The notes under the pieces are model-generated. The model saw only the letters and a list, made by a program, of their open reading frames with translations, did not search any database and was not told where the DNA came from. Positions 43,502 to 52,365 of a stretch of 64,000 nucleotides of DNA are shown in pieces. The translations under genes and the position numbers were made by a program. This DNA comes from Cohnella sp. AR92 (GTDB lineage Bacteria; Bacillota; Bacilli; Paenibacillales; Paenibacillaceae), in NCBI RefSeq assembly GCF_003990975.1, contig NZ_RZJR01000014.1, positions 62,001-126,000 of the forward strand. Reading direction: 5' to 3'. Numbering within the stretch: the first letter of the stretch is position 1; each line of letters opens with the position of its first letter.

Positions 43502-45609
43502 TCATTCCCCACCCCAACCAGTTCAGTAGTTTCCTCTCCATCCTCGATCTCCGGAAGTAATCCTTGTGTTTGAAGGTAATCTGGATCGGTATCGATAAAC
43601 TTGCGCATCTCACCAGAAACCGTCACCTTTATGTAGGCTGAGCTACCGCCTACTCGAAGCACACCTTCACCTTTACTATCATCCTTGGAGGACTCCGGAG
43701 GCCGCCGGCAAATAATGTCCATCTCGCCCTCTGAGAAGTTAAAGATCGATTTTAGTTTGTTCTTCTCATCGAATGAGATTTGACCTAAGCGGAGAAACAG
43801 CGCTGTCGTCGCATTTTTAACTACAGCAATCCCGTTCGGGTCATCAAGGAATGGCATTAAGTCCTGAGTAATGATATCGATGCCCCCGTTATATTTGCGG
43901 CTGCGTCGGCCCATATCCTCGACGAATTCCATCCCGCCCGGAATACGTTTTTGTCTCCATGCTTCCTCGAGCTTTACGCGCTTGCGGAATTTACGCAAGG
44001 AAGGTCGCTTTACGAAATATTCCCAAGCCAGAGTTGTAACGATGTGATTCATCAAATCATAGATATCGCTTCCCTCAATCGGTTTAAGATTGAAGTTGAT
44101 CCAACAAACCTCATCTAACATGTTGTCGACTGGCTTACCATCATCAAAATTGGTTTGGCCATCAAGTAGCTTGCCGTCCGGGTAGTCTCTCAAGTAGCCT
44201 CGAAGGACCTTAATCAAGCGGGCAGCGAATTCATCCTTTAGCCCGTCAAATGTTAGCGTCTCTAAATTAGGATTAGTCGTGCAGTTCAACAGGATACGAT
44301 GGTAAATATCCGTCAAAGTCATTTCCCTTTTACGCTTTTTGCGATAATCAATCCCACCGGATTCTGTTCGGTAGGCGATCTTCTCTGCTTCGTAGAGAGA
44401 CTCCGGATCCTCATTGATGCCAAAGTCATTGAATACGTCCATGATGGCTGATTTGACGATCGCTTTTTCTTCAGAGGATAGTCCACCTGCCAACTTGTCA
44501 TAAAACTTCAGTAGTTGGCCGGTCTTGGAGCCGATTGGAACAGTGACCTTATTGACTCGCCGCCCGTTTGCTAGCGTCACTTCTACTTCTTCTTCTGTAA
44601 TCGCGCAAACATTTATGCAAACATTACTGCCTTCGCGGATCTCTACTTCTCTACCGCCCATAAGCCGGCAGATAGGTCCGTTCTCTCCGTCCGGATCAAT
44701 GGAGAAGATACGGTAGCCGAGAAGTACCTGTGTAGCCGTAATATGCTTATTGCTAAAGCTCTTGCCAGAACCGGACGCTCCGACAATGAGAGAAGTATAG
44801 GAGTCGAGGTACGGAGCGAACACATTTAGAAATTCCATGGTGTAGGTGTGCTTGTTTACGCCTATCGGTACGCCGCCGGTGAATGGAATCTTCGATGAAT
44901 AGAACGGTGATGCAGCGACAAGTGATGTCCTGTCAAAAAACCGACGATCGCCGCGCTCTTTCAAGCGGTTATTTCCGGTAGGTAACGTTGACAACCAGCC
45001 ATCTCTTTGCCGATCATAAAGGACTCTTAGGTTATGGTCATTCCCGATAAGATCGTCCTGGATGATCATTCCAATGTTATCGAGCGTTCTCTCATCGGGT
45101 GCATAGACGGTTGCAACACAGGTTGCTAAAAAACCATCGTTATAGCCATCCGATATTTCATCCAGCAACCTTCTGGCTTGATTCATTGACTTTTCGGCAT
45201 CCGCTGCCTCCAGATCGTTCCCACTCTTAAGCATGCTGACTAATCGAGCGCCTTCATCTGTTGCAGCTGACTTATAGGTTCGGACCGCCTGGCTCTTAGT
45301 CAACTTTGTCATGTAGAATGTCACATTGACGGCGCCTGCGCGGTATAAGGTATCCAAGGCACCAGTGGTGAGGGTGGTTGTTCCAAATTCCAAGATGAAG
45401 GAACGGAACGGGTAGTCGCTGACAGCCCCCTCACTTTGATAGCCAATGTCTCGAATATTCGTCGGAATTTCATGGCCATTTAAACGTATAAGGTCAAAGA
45501 GGTTTTTTTTGTTTCCAGCGTATTGGTCTTCCGTCGTATCCGCTTCGTGAAGTTGAGGTTGAGGCTTTTGAGCTTTCTTGGATTTACTAAATGGCAACTT
45601 TATCTTCAT
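43498..45609 (-). CDS. VirB4/TraE-family conjugation ATPase
   Basis: A 703-residue cytoplasmic ATPase that powers assembly and DNA transfer through the secretion channel. The first 250 residues are the CagE/TrbE-type N-domain. A Walker A, GASGSGKS, lies at about 277-284. The later IFSIDPDGENGP, VCWINFNL and IDIITQDLMPFL segments fit the arginine-finger, Walker B and motif regions. I chose the ATG at 45609, with GAGGAG upstream. The longer frame would overlap the preceding gene by 77 bases. It overlaps the VirB6-like gene by four bases. Confidence 0.9.
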   Translation of the reverse strand: MKIKLPFSKSKKAQKPQPQLHEADTTEDQYAGNKKNLFDLIRLNGHEIPTNIRDIGYQSEGAVSDYPFRSFILEFGTTTLTTGALDTLYRAGAVNVTFYMTKLTKSQAVRTYKSAATDEGARLVSMLKSGNDLEAADAEKSMNQARRLLDEISDGYNDGFLATCVATVYAPDERTLDNIGMIIQDDLIGNDHNLRVLYDRQRDGWLSTLPTGNNRLKERGDRRFFDRTSLVAASPFYSSKIPFTGGVPIGVNKHTYTMEFLNVFAPYLDSYTSLIVGASGSGKSFSNKHITATQVLLGYRIFSIDPDGENGPICRLMGGREVEIREGSNVCINVCAITEEEVEVTLANGRRVNKVTVPIGSKTGQLLKFYDKLAGGLSSEEKAIVKSAIMDVFNDFGINEDPESLYEAEKIAYRTESGGIDYRKKRKREMTLTDIYHRILLNCTTNPNLETLTFDGLKDEFAARLIKVLRGYLRDYPDGKLLDGQTNFDDGKPVDNMLDEVCWINFNLKPIEGSDIYDLMNHIVTTLAWEYFVKRPSLRKFRKRVKLEEAWRQKRIPGGMEFVEDMGRRSRKYNGGIDIITQDLMPFLDDPNGIAVVKNATTALFLRLGQISFDEKNKLKSIFNFSEGEMDIICRRPPESSKDDSKGEGVLRVGGSSAYIKVTVSGEMRKFIDTDPDYLQTQGLLPEIEDGEETTELVGVGNE

Positions 45610-46459
45610 CCGATTCGTTCTCCTCTTCTTCAAGATAGCGGTAGCCCTTTCTGGAATAGTCACTCATTACAAATGGCGACAGAGGGTTTTCCCGGTCAAA
45701 TAAACTACGGAAATGCTCAATGCTTGCCGATTTCTTATGCGTTGCAAAATACAAAGCCTCGTATAGGTCTCTTTGCTGGCAGATTTCTGCTATTCCGCCC
45801 ATTCTTCCATAATTACTGATAATGTTGCTCGCAAGCCGGCCGAACTCGTTTCTAACCTTAACCAAAATTGAATCTTCATCCATGTCCCCGATCATTTTAT
45901 TGGAATAATCCAGAGTGACAAGGAAGTACCGCCCATAATCGAATTCTTCAACGCCCTTTTGCCAAGTTTCCATGAAAGGGAAAAACATCGTTTGTGCATA
46001 CCTTTGAGCGACCGGGTCAAGATTCTGAAAATTGTTATAGTAGACTTTCATTTGGTCTACCAGTTCGATCGGTCGCGAGTGAACATGAGTCGCGACATGA
46101 ACTTCTCTCCCGGGTCCAAGTGATAAGCTGGCGAACAAATGCTCATATGCATTATCTGTGTCCGCTTGCTCATCGTTGGAGCGCAATGCGTAATTAATGG
46201 GTTCACATTGAACTGCTCCAACAAATACTCGTACATCCTTCTGCTCTGTCTTCAGCTCAAACAAGTTGCCATGAACAGTCTTGATTCCAAGGAGTTCATT
46301 GAATGGCCCCTTGATTTCACGAGTATTTATTGCTAATTCTCGCTTGTTTTTTTGTTTTTTAGCTCTTTTCCGTAATGGAATAATGGGTTTATGGTTGAGG
46401 CCTCGGTAGAGGAGGTATCCGACAAGTCCAAGCGCTACGTACATAATCAAATCTGCCAC
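45587..46459 (-). CDS. T4SS accessory protein in the TrsD/ConD position
   Basis: A 290-residue protein with one N-terminal membrane helix (MYVALGLVGYLLY), then a basic stretch and a soluble domain. The soluble part (VHGNLFELKTEQKDVRVFVG; FFPFMETWQKGVEEFDYG; YFLVTLDYS) resembles the N-terminal domain of VirB4 proteins, so it may be a split-off or paralogous form. GGAGGGG lies seven bases before the GTG start, which shares one base with the upstream stop. A transfer role is inferred from operon position. Confidence 0.6.
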   Translation of the reverse strand: MADLIMYVALGLVGYLLYRGLNHKPIIPLRKRAKKQKNKRELAINTREIKGPFNELLGIKTVHGNLFELKTEQKDVRVFVGAVQCEPINYALRSNDEQADTDNAYEHLFASLSLGPGREVHVATHVHSRPIELVDQMKVYYNNFQNLDPVAQRYAQTMFFPFMETWQKGVEEFDYGRYFLVTLDYSNKMIGDMDEDSILVKVRNEFGRLASNIISNYGRMGGIAEICQQRDLYEALYFATHKKSASIEHFRSLFDRENPLSPFVMSDYSRKGYRYLEEEENESDEDKVAI

Positions 46460-46785
46460 TAGTTACCCCTCCATACTCCACTCTGTGTTTTTTTGTGTCT
46501 CAGATGATACCAAAGGTGACGGTCCAAAAAGTGGCCCGTTTGGGGATGCCTATAAAGGGCGAAAACGACGAAAGGAACGACAACGGGTATGCACAATACC
46601 CATATGATGAGGTTCACGATTATGCTTAGTGAACTGGTATAAACCCATTGACACAGTTGGAGAAGCAGCAGAACGGCCGCACCAAAATAGGCAGATTGTC
46701 TCCAGGAAAACGTCCAATCCCATATTTTCACGGGTCTTCGTTCTTTTTCTGTATCAAATGGTAGAAGAGCTCTCAAATAACTCAT
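46459..46785 (-). CDS. VirB3/PrgI-like small membrane protein
   Basis: A 108-residue protein with two hydrophobic helices (about 30-48 and 55-80) between basic ends, matching the size and topology of VirB3/PrgI components that partner VirB4. GGGGG touches the ATG at 46785 directly; a TTG three codons later has better spacing and may be the true start. Confidence 0.6.
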   Translation of the reverse strand: MSYLRALLPFDTEKERRPVKIWDWTFSWRQSAYFGAAVLLLLQLCQWVYTSSLSIIVNLIIWVLCIPVVVPFVVFALYRHPQTGHFLDRHLWYHLRHKKTQSGVWRGN

Positions 46786-46802
46786 CCCCCTTTAGGAATA
46801 AA

Positions 46803-46823
46803 ACCCCTACATAATGTAGGGGT
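46803..46823 (-). terminator. Intergenic hairpin after the pilin gene
   Basis: CCCCTACAT-T-ATGTAGGGG on the minus strand followed by TTTTATT, between the pilin-like and VirB3-like genes. A partial terminator here would make pilin mRNA more abundant than the rest of the operon. Confidence 0.65.
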
Positions 46824-46843
46824 GGCCCGAGTGCCGTATTTGG

Positions 46844-47239
46844 TCAAGTTGCTGACTGATTGATGAAGTAATCGGCCAACGTCGGCGCTTTACCGATGAT
46901 AACGATCCCGATAGCAGCACCTATCAAACAAGCTATTGCTATTCCCCGTCTCTGTGCGTTACCTAATGAAATAGAGAATAGAATGCCGCCGATTACGATA
47001 CCAAAGACAGCTACCACAGCGCCAATAATCCGTAGCGTTAGGATCCAATCCTTCAAAGTGGTCGTAATGTCCGTTATGTTGCCTGTGCCGCCGCCAATCT
47101 GGCTCTTGTCAACATAATCATCTGCCGCAAATGCGTGACCGGATCCTAGCATTGCTCCGATGGAGAAGAACGAGAATAGTAGCGCAAAAACGACAAGATA
47201 CGGTACAGAGCCTCGGAAAATCTTCTTGGTCATAACCAT
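46844..47239 (-). CDS. VirB2/TrbC-like pilin subunit
   Basis: A 131-residue protein with a long signal peptide (residues about 8-38, cleavage near AFAA-DD). Two hydrophobic helices (IIGAVVAVFGIVIGGILF and GIAIACLIGAAIGIVIIG) are separated by a basic turn NAQRR. This is the classic VirB2 layout. It is the first gene of the type IV secretion operon. GGAGG precedes the ATG, and leader hairpin E4 lies upstream. Confidence 0.75.
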   Translation of the reverse strand: MVMTKKIFRGSVPYLVVFALLFSFFSIGAMLGSGHAFAADDYVDKSQIGGGTGNITDITTTLKDWILTLRIIGAVVAVFGIVIGGILFSISLGNAQRRGIAIACLIGAAIGIVIIGKAPTLADYFINQSAT

Positions 47240-47295
47240 TTTTCAACCCTCCATTTAATTTGAGTAATCCGAGCGGAACAAAACTGCACCTCCTA

Positions 47296-47353
47296 GCAAA
47301 AAAAGACGCAAAACCAATCCCCTCAAAGGGATTTGATTTTGCGTCTTCCGCTC
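47296..47353 (-). promoter_or_regulatory. Leader terminator, copy E4 of the conserved hairpin family
   Basis: On the minus strand GAGCGGAAGACGCAAAA pairs with TTTTGCGTCTTTTTTT around an inner AATCCC/GGGGATT hairpin. The nearest gene upstream is transcribed the other way, so this is a true leader terminator of the T4SS operon. Directly after it AGGAGG faces a possible leader-peptide frame (TTG at 47281, eight codons, stop at 47255), and only then comes the pilin ribosome site. Confidence 0.75.
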
Positions 47354-47558
47354 TTATCGATATGAATTGAACCCAAAGCTCTGTTCAATTTGTATATTAC
47401 TGAGTCTTATTTTAAAGAAATTTGGTATTTCTGGCAACATGAAATATCGAAAATAGATATTTATAAACGTTTTACGATATTGCACTATCCATTTCTTGGT
47501 TGTATAATTGGCGCACAAGGAATATTTTCCATGACCCTAGAAAGTGGGTGAGCGATAT

Positions 47559-48182
47559 ATGCTGGATCCATTGATTAACTATTTCATGAAATCACTACAT
47601 TACACCTCTGATTTTCCTGTAATTGCTCTGTTCGCAGGAGTTGTAATTTATGGGTGTTGTTCTTTCGTACCTAAACTATGGGCAGCAGTTTCGGTAGCCA
47701 TTATCGCGATCGTCGTTGGGTATTTCCCAGCTTTCTACTTTGCTCCAGACATTGCATTCTCGTTAGCCAATATGGGCTTGTTTGGAAAACAGTGGTTAAC
47801 GAATGAGGATCATGCCCGGAGTATCGGAATTGGCTCGATGATCGGCATTGTTCTTGCCATCATGCTCCTTTATCTGTTGATTTCGACCGTTGTAGAGCTG
47901 ATTCGAAGAACAGATTCCGTATACATGCTCAAAGCCAAAAAGGAACCATCGCTGAAGACATATGTTAGAGCGACATCCCCCATGGTAGCTGAGTATGCAA
48001 AAGCCGATCTTGAATATTTGAGATCAAAGCTTGATGCTGCCGATTTGAACTTCATCCAAAATAGCTTCACGAGTGAGCAGCTCGTTAGAAATGCAATAGC
48101 TTGGGTACTGTTGGGGGTTCCGGTAAGGCGGGCAGTTAAGAAGGCACAACTTGATTCACATTCAATTTCCGCGGCTGCTTAA
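47559..48182 (+). CDS. Membrane protein of unknown function
   Basis: A 207-residue protein starting MLDPLINYFMKSLHY, with GGGTGA upstream. Four hydrophobic segments lie in residues 18-115, then a soluble, mostly helical C-terminus (VRATSPMVAEYAKADLEYLR; LDAADLNFIQNSFTSEQLVR). It is divergent from the T4SS operon and ends at a strong bidirectional terminator. A role in transfer, such as entry exclusion, would be guesswork. Confidence 0.6.
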   Translation: MLDPLINYFMKSLHYTSDFPVIALFAGVVIYGCCSFVPKLWAAVSVAIIAIVVGYFPAFYFAPDIAFSLANMGLFGKQWLTNEDHARSIGIGSMIGIVLAIMLLYLLISTVVELIRRTDSVYMLKAKKEPSLKTYVRATSPMVAEYAKADLEYLRSKLDAADLNFIQNSFTSEQLVRNAIAWVLLGVPVRRAVKKAQLDSHSISAAA

Positions 48183-48240
48183 TAGCAGACTGCGGATTCT
48201 TTCTATCGGGATGAATTCGAGAGGACGTCGCAAGAAATTA

Positions 48241-48279
48241 GAAAGGTCACATCAGCCCTATCGGCTGTGTGACCTTTCG
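48241..48279. terminator. Bidirectional terminator
   Basis: GAAAGGTCACA(C)...CAGCC-CTAT-CGGCTG...TGTGACCTTTC, a near-perfect stem of about 16 pairs between two converging genes. Confidence 0.85.
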
Positions 48280-48280
48280 T

Positions 48281-48505
48281 TCAATTGATCTTTCGATTAC
48301 GATGTGCAAAAAATCGATCTGCAGTCTCCCTGCACTCTTGGATGAAAGATGCCGGCCAGTTAGACGGCAATTCATCAACCCGATGGCAGTTAATGATCTC
48401 CCCTGTGTTACGTCTCATTTTGATGATAAAAAATGGACCATCAACTTTGTAGTGACGTAAAGCCAACATGACTGGAGAACGGTCAAACATAGAAGTTACT
48501 TCCAA
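48281..48505 (-). CDS. Small hypothetical protein
   Basis: A 74-residue protein with a TTG start preceded by GGGGTGAT. It is hydrophilic (VDGPFFIIKMRRNTGEIINC; SFIQECRETADRFFAHR), with no recognised domain. The stop lies within the flank of the bidirectional terminator. Confidence 0.5.
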   Translation of the reverse strand: MEVTSMFDRSPVMLALRHYKVDGPFFIIKMRRNTGEIINCHRVDELPSNWPASFIQECRETADRFFAHRNRKIN

Positions 48506-48740
48506 AATATCACCCCGTTTGTATTACCGGGGGTTTTTCATGGGCACATTAATTTTACCATATGGCCATTACCTGTGGAAGATATGGATGTGAATCCGAC
48601 TATTAAAACACGATAAATATTTGCTAGAAACACCGGTAACCTTGACCCGAAAGATGCGCCGTTCTATTGAATGAAGTACCCAGTTAGCGTTATGAATCTT
48701 GCCGAATGGTCTGACGAAATGTGAAAATTGTGTATTAAAA

Positions 48741-49253
48741 TCACTTGAAATCTATTTCCATGACATCGATTGGATTTTTGGATAGCATACTATCAATTAA
48801 CTTCAACACTAATTCATTTGATTCTTTCAATTTTTCAAATCTAACTCTATAGATTCTATAAGGGTCCTCAAAAGCCTTTTCTTTAATGTCTGACTTGATA
48901 CTACTTTCAAATTGATTAATCTCATTATTTGTGATTCTCAGTCTTTCGTAAATTATATGTAGACAGTTTCTTTCCTTAACAGTTAAGTGATTATACAGAT
49001 CTGTGATGTTATTCTTATAACCAATTTCTAAAATGCCCACGGTTTGACCTGGAGTAATAACTTTCTTACTCAAAGAATCTATTATTAATTGAATATGGTC
49101 TGATTTTTGTTTAATCAAAGAAATTAAAGACTGTAATTCAGAGAATAATACACTTTTCAGTTTTCTCTTTCTTCTACTTTCTCTAATTATTCGAGAAATT
49201 TCTCCTAAAGAGAATCCGAGTATAACTCCAACCAATCCAATAAGTGGTTCCAT
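48741..49253 (-). CDS. Hypothetical membrane-anchored protein
   Basis: A 170-residue protein with an N-terminal membrane helix (LIGLVGVILGFSLGEISRII), then a long helical, lysine/glutamate-rich domain that looks coiled. GGAGGC precedes the ATG. The AT content is notably higher than in neighbouring genes, suggesting a separate origin. It resembles phage- or plasmid-borne proteins of unknown role. Confidence 0.55.
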   Translation of the reverse strand: MEPLIGLVGVILGFSLGEISRIIRESRRKRKLKSVLFSELQSLISLIKQKSDHIQLIIDSLSKKVITPGQTVGILEIGYKNNITDLYNHLTVKERNCLHIIYERLRITNNEINQFESSIKSDIKEKAFEDPYRIYRVRFEKLKESNELVLKLIDSMLSKNPIDVMEIDFK

Positions 49254-49383
49254 TTCAAGCCTCCAAGTAATATTCTATGGTTCTTTCGTAGATATCTATT
49301 TCTCAAATTCGTCTATGTATTCGACAAAATTATTGGACTATCCTGCCCGTTACCTTAACGCCGCAGTCAGTCTAAATAACAAC

Positions 49384-49442
49384 GAAACCCCCTTCCTATC
49401 TTGGAGAATGGAAATTCCATTCTCCATTAGGAAGGGGGTTTC
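49384..49442. repeat. 59-bp near-perfect inverted repeat
   Basis: GAAACCCCCTTCCT (49384) pairs with AGGAAGGGGGTTTC (49429), and inside them TGGAGAATGGAA pairs with TTCCATTCTCCA. That is 26 base pairs with one small internal mismatch and almost no loop. It lies just after the stop of the minus-strand gene at 49454. It may terminate that gene, but it is longer than a normal terminator and lacks a T-run. Confidence 0.75.
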
Positions 49443-49453
49443 AGTTAATTCGA

Positions 49454-49867
49454 TTACTTATAAAACCCTTGTTTTTGCAGATTGTTTAACCATGTGTTGA
49501 GAAATTGGTTTAATTCCTTTTTCCGCGACGGATAAAATTGTCTCCGATCGTCGTCAAGATACACGGTCTTGAAACCGAACGTATCCTGATAAGTAAGCGC
49601 CTCTGCCATTTTCATCTCCGGATGAACGAGTATTTCCATATCCGGGTCAGGTACCAGGTCGCCGTTCAGCAAATAGTAGTGGGTCAATGCAAGTTTCCCA
49701 TTATACCCGAAAGATTCTATTGTTAAATCCATAAAACCTTTCGATTGAAGCTTCAATGAACGGTGCTCAGCAACAAATTCGTTAATTCCCCCAGTCAGGC
49801 GATTTAACCTATCATATATTCTTTCATAAATGCATTTGGTCACTTTGGGTGCCTTCATTGTGGTCAT
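49454..49867 (-). CDS. Hypothetical protein
   Basis: A 137-residue soluble protein (MTTMKAPKVTKCIYERIYDR...). AAAGGAG precedes the ATG. It is mixed alpha/beta with no recognised motif. It is rich in aromatic and charged residues, and probably a DNA- or RNA-associated plasmid gene by context only. A terminator hairpin (49939-49979) separates it from the upstream gene. Confidence 0.55.
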   Translation of the reverse strand: MTTMKAPKVTKCIYERIYDRLNRLTGGINEFVAEHRSLKLQSKGFMDLTIESFGYNGKLALTHYYLLNGDLVPDPDMEILVHPEMKMAEALTYQDTFGFKTVYLDDDRRQFYPSRKKELNQFLNTWLNNLQKQGFYK

Positions 49868-49938
49868 GAGATTTCTCCTTTGTTCCCTTCCGATTTAACC
49901 GCAGAAGGGTAAATGTTATCTCCGCGGCCGGGAGCATG

Positions 49939-49979
49939 AAAAAAAGGGATTGCCGGCCAGTCTGCCTAGGCAATTCCCC
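49939..49979 (-). terminator. Terminator upstream of the gene at 49867
   Basis: On the minus strand GGGGAATTGCC pairs with GGCAATCCC, followed by T7. It ends the transcript of the gene at 50007-50657. Confidence 0.75.
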
Positions 49980-50006
49980 TGTTTATTTGTTCGATCCTCA
50001 ATTGAG

Positions 50007-50657
50007 TTAGCCGATTGAAACCGCAGCACTCCTTGGTTCCAAACGAAAGCCATTGCCAATGCCATAGGGCTGTTTCAAAATCACATAGCCGATAAGATTA
50101 GCCATACGGAGGCCCGGTAAGACCATTAATCCCTCTTCATCGACGATGGAATAGAAATGGTGTTCGCCGGAGAACAGCATGTCGACAACCGCTATGCTTG
50201 CCAGTTCCCTCCACATATGTTTCAGCAGTGGATTATGAGCGGCGTTCTCTTCGACACTTGGCGGACAAACAAAGTGGTTCTCATTTGCTGCAACGAATTG
50301 CTCGCAAAGCTGCCGGCATTCATGCCAGACCACCTGTTCCAGATCCGCTTCCATTTCTTCATATGACACATCCCCATCGAGGAAAAAGGTCCAAGTAACC
50401 GCAGACAGCTCGTCTCCTGGTACCGAACGAAAGATATGAGCAAAGCCATCATTAGTCCGAGGTACCTTATCCAACTTGTCCTGATAACCGTTTTTGCTCA
50501 GATACGCACGGATTAATTGACTTGCTTTCTTAGCAATCCCATCCGCCTCCGAGTAGACGGTTACATGCTGAACCATACCCTTGTCGTATAGAAGAAACAC
50601 ATAGCTTGGCACGATTAGGTTTGTCGTTTGAATTGCCTCCTCAACGCCCCCTTTCAC
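50007..50657 (-). CDS. Hypothetical protein
   Basis: A 216-residue soluble protein (IVPSYVFLLYDKGMVQHVTV; PRTNDGFAHIFRSVPGDELS; EEMEADLEQVVWHECRQLCE). No known family is recognised. The start is uncertain. The GTG at 50657 sits at the base of a perfect CCGCGGGGA/TCCCCGCGG hairpin and lacks a normal ribosome site, while GAGGAGG lies a few codons inside the frame. Confidence 0.55.
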   Translation of the reverse strand: MKGGVEEAIQTTNLIVPSYVFLLYDKGMVQHVTVYSEADGIAKKASQLIRAYLSKNGYQDKLDKVPRTNDGFAHIFRSVPGDELSAVTWTFFLDGDVSYEEMEADLEQVVWHECRQLCEQFVAANENHFVCPPSVEENAAHNPLLKHMWRELASIAVVDMLFSGEHHFYSIVDEEGLMVLPGLRMANLIGYVILKQPYGIGNGFRLEPRSAAVSIG

Positions 50658-50660
50658 CGC

Positions 50661-50690
50661 GGGGAGTCGTTAATCCATCCCCGCGGCAGG
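50661..50690 (-). promoter_or_regulatory. GC-rich hairpin at the start of the gene at 50657
   Basis: CCGCGGGGA (minus, from 50690) pairs perfectly with TCCCCGCGG, which ends at the GTG start. There is no T-run, so it is more likely to influence translation than to terminate transcription. Confidence 0.5.
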
Positions 50691-50723
50691 GATCATAAAG
50701 AAAAGCTATTTCAGATGAGCCAA

Positions 50724-51221
50724 TCAGAACGGCAAATCATCATCCGATATATCGACCGGTCTGCTATGCCCGGCGAATGGATCTTTGCCGTTTCCACTGT
50801 TTCGTGAACCGTTTCCTTGGTTATCACTACCGCCAGAACCATAGCCGGAGCCTCCGCTGCTGCTTGGTCCTTGTCCAGTGCTCTCTCGATTCTGAGATTC
50901 GAGGAAACGAACATTATCGGCGATAACTTCCGTTACATAGACTCGGCGTCCTTCGTTGTTCTCGTAGTTACGCACTTGAATGCGACCTTCTACGGCAGCC
51001 AGACGGCCCTTCCGAAGGTAATTCGCACAAGTTTCGGCCAATTGGCGCCATGTCACAACGGGAATGAAGTCCGCCTCGCGTTCGCGCTCTCCTCCGTTAT
51101 CTCGGGAGGAGAAGGGACGATCGACAGCCAGCGTGAATGTCGCCACGGCTACGCCTGCCGGCGTATAACGAAGCTCAGGGTCTTTGGTCAAACGCCCGAT
51201 TAGAATTACTCGGTTCAACAT
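50724..51221 (-). CDS. ssb: Single-stranded DNA-binding protein
   Basis: A 165-residue SSB. The OB-fold opens [20 protein letters not shown] and covers residues 1-105. A Gly/Ser/Asn-rich linker follows, and the acidic tip ends DISDDDLPF, the conserved partner-binding tail. GAGGAGG precedes the ATG. It lies 56 bases after the Rad52-like gene and is presumably co-transcribed with it, giving a strand-annealing pair for plasmid establishment. Confidence 0.95.
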   Translation of the reverse strand: MLNRVILIGRLTKDPELRYTPAGVAVATFTLAVDRPFSSRDNGGEREREADFIPVVTWRQLAETCANYLRKGRLAAVEGRIQVRNYENNEGRRVYVTEVIADNVRFLESQNRESTGQGPSSSGGSGYGSGGSDNQGNGSRNSGNGKDPFAGHSRPVDISDDDLPF

Positions 51222-51277
51222 GGAAAATCCTCCTCTGCCCTGCGTGCCATTCGGTCACGGCTTATGAGTCTCATCAA

Positions 51278-52324
51278 TTAAACAGCCTTACGTATGTCAC
51301 GTAGTACATTTCTTCCTTTAGCAGTCCTTGTCCAAAGACTGTAGGTACTTCCTTCTTGAAGGTTGAGCACATCGATTCGTTCCATTAGCGGACCGACAGC
51401 CATAATCTCCTTCGTTGTGCCATTGAAATTGAAGACGAGCTTGTAATATGGGTCATCCTCTCCTTCAACGGAGATCATCTGATACACCCCGCTTATGGGC
51501 CCTTCAGGTTGTTTGTTCTTTAGCGGCGCCTGATCCTCTTTCTGTCTGTTCTCCATGGAGGCAAACCTACTGTCAGAGCTAGGGACATCCTTTGGCGTCT
51601 GATTTCCAGCACCTTTTTTGTTTAGGGCATCCTGCAAAACATAATCCATATGAGCAAGCGAGGCACCCTTTTCATCTAGCCTTTTGAACCAGGCGTTGAA
51701 GCCAGCTTCAGATCCATTGCCGGAAATGTACTTCTCCATGAGTGTCGCCATTGTAATGATGTCGGATTGAAAAATACCCTTCCAGTTATTCCCTTCATAG
51801 ATCGACTTATAAGAATCAGGCAATATCACGATTCCATTCTTAAATTGCTTTGAATTGGTATCAAGATTCAGCCTACTTGCCGTTTCCCTATACTCTCGAG
51901 AGTCATTTCGGAGAGCAGTTAGCCTACCGCGATAAACGTCAGAGGCGACACTTAACAAAGACGCACATTTTTTCATGCAATCGGATGCAGCCTTCTTCTT
52001 TGCATCGTTGATCGCTTGTGCAGTTGGTGTTCTTTCCCCTCTTTTGATGACCATCGTGGCATCGCCGAATTGACTCTTTTCAATCCATTCACCATCATCA
52101 TTTTGAATCGCAATCTTCCCGAAGATGGAAACGTAAAACATCTCCATATCGACATTTTGATCGATGATCTGGAATGTCCATCTGAGCGGCCCGATAACCT
52201 GGTTGAGGCGATCCGCGGTTGCTTGAGGACTAACAGAAACAAACCCATCATGATTAACAGCATACTCCTCATAAAGGAATGGAGCGTTTAATTGTTCGAA
52301 GATGCTTCCAGCGTCGTTAGTCAT
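51278..52324 (-). CDS. Rad52-family single-strand annealing protein
   Basis: A 348-residue protein. Residues about 30-135 fit the Rad52/22 double-stranded-RNA-binding-like fold (QATADRLNQVIGPLRWTFQI; FGDATMVIKRGERTPTAQAI; NDAKKKAASDCMKKCASLLS). The motif AQAxNDAKKxAxSDCxKKCAxLL is the family's signature helix. The C-terminal half is charged and ends in a small beta domain. It would anneal complementary strands with SSB. AGGAGGT precedes the ATG. The leader carries two successive terminator-like hairpins. Confidence 0.8.
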   Translation of the reverse strand: MTNDAGSIFEQLNAPFLYEEYAVNHDGFVSVSPQATADRLNQVIGPLRWTFQIIDQNVDMEMFYVSIFGKIAIQNDDGEWIEKSQFGDATMVIKRGERTPTAQAINDAKKKAASDCMKKCASLLSVASDVYRGRLTALRNDSREYRETASRLNLDTNSKQFKNGIVILPDSYKSIYEGNNWKGIFQSDIITMATLMEKYISGNGSEAGFNAWFKRLDEKGASLAHMDYVLQDALNKKGAGNQTPKDVPSSDSRFASMENRQKEDQAPLKNKQPEGPISGVYQMISVEGEDDPYYKLVFNFNGTTKEIMAVGPLMERIDVLNLQEGSTYSLWTRTAKGRNVLRDIRKAV

Positions 52325-52365
52325 TTCACTTACCTCCTATGATTGATGTAAAAACTGCATATATA

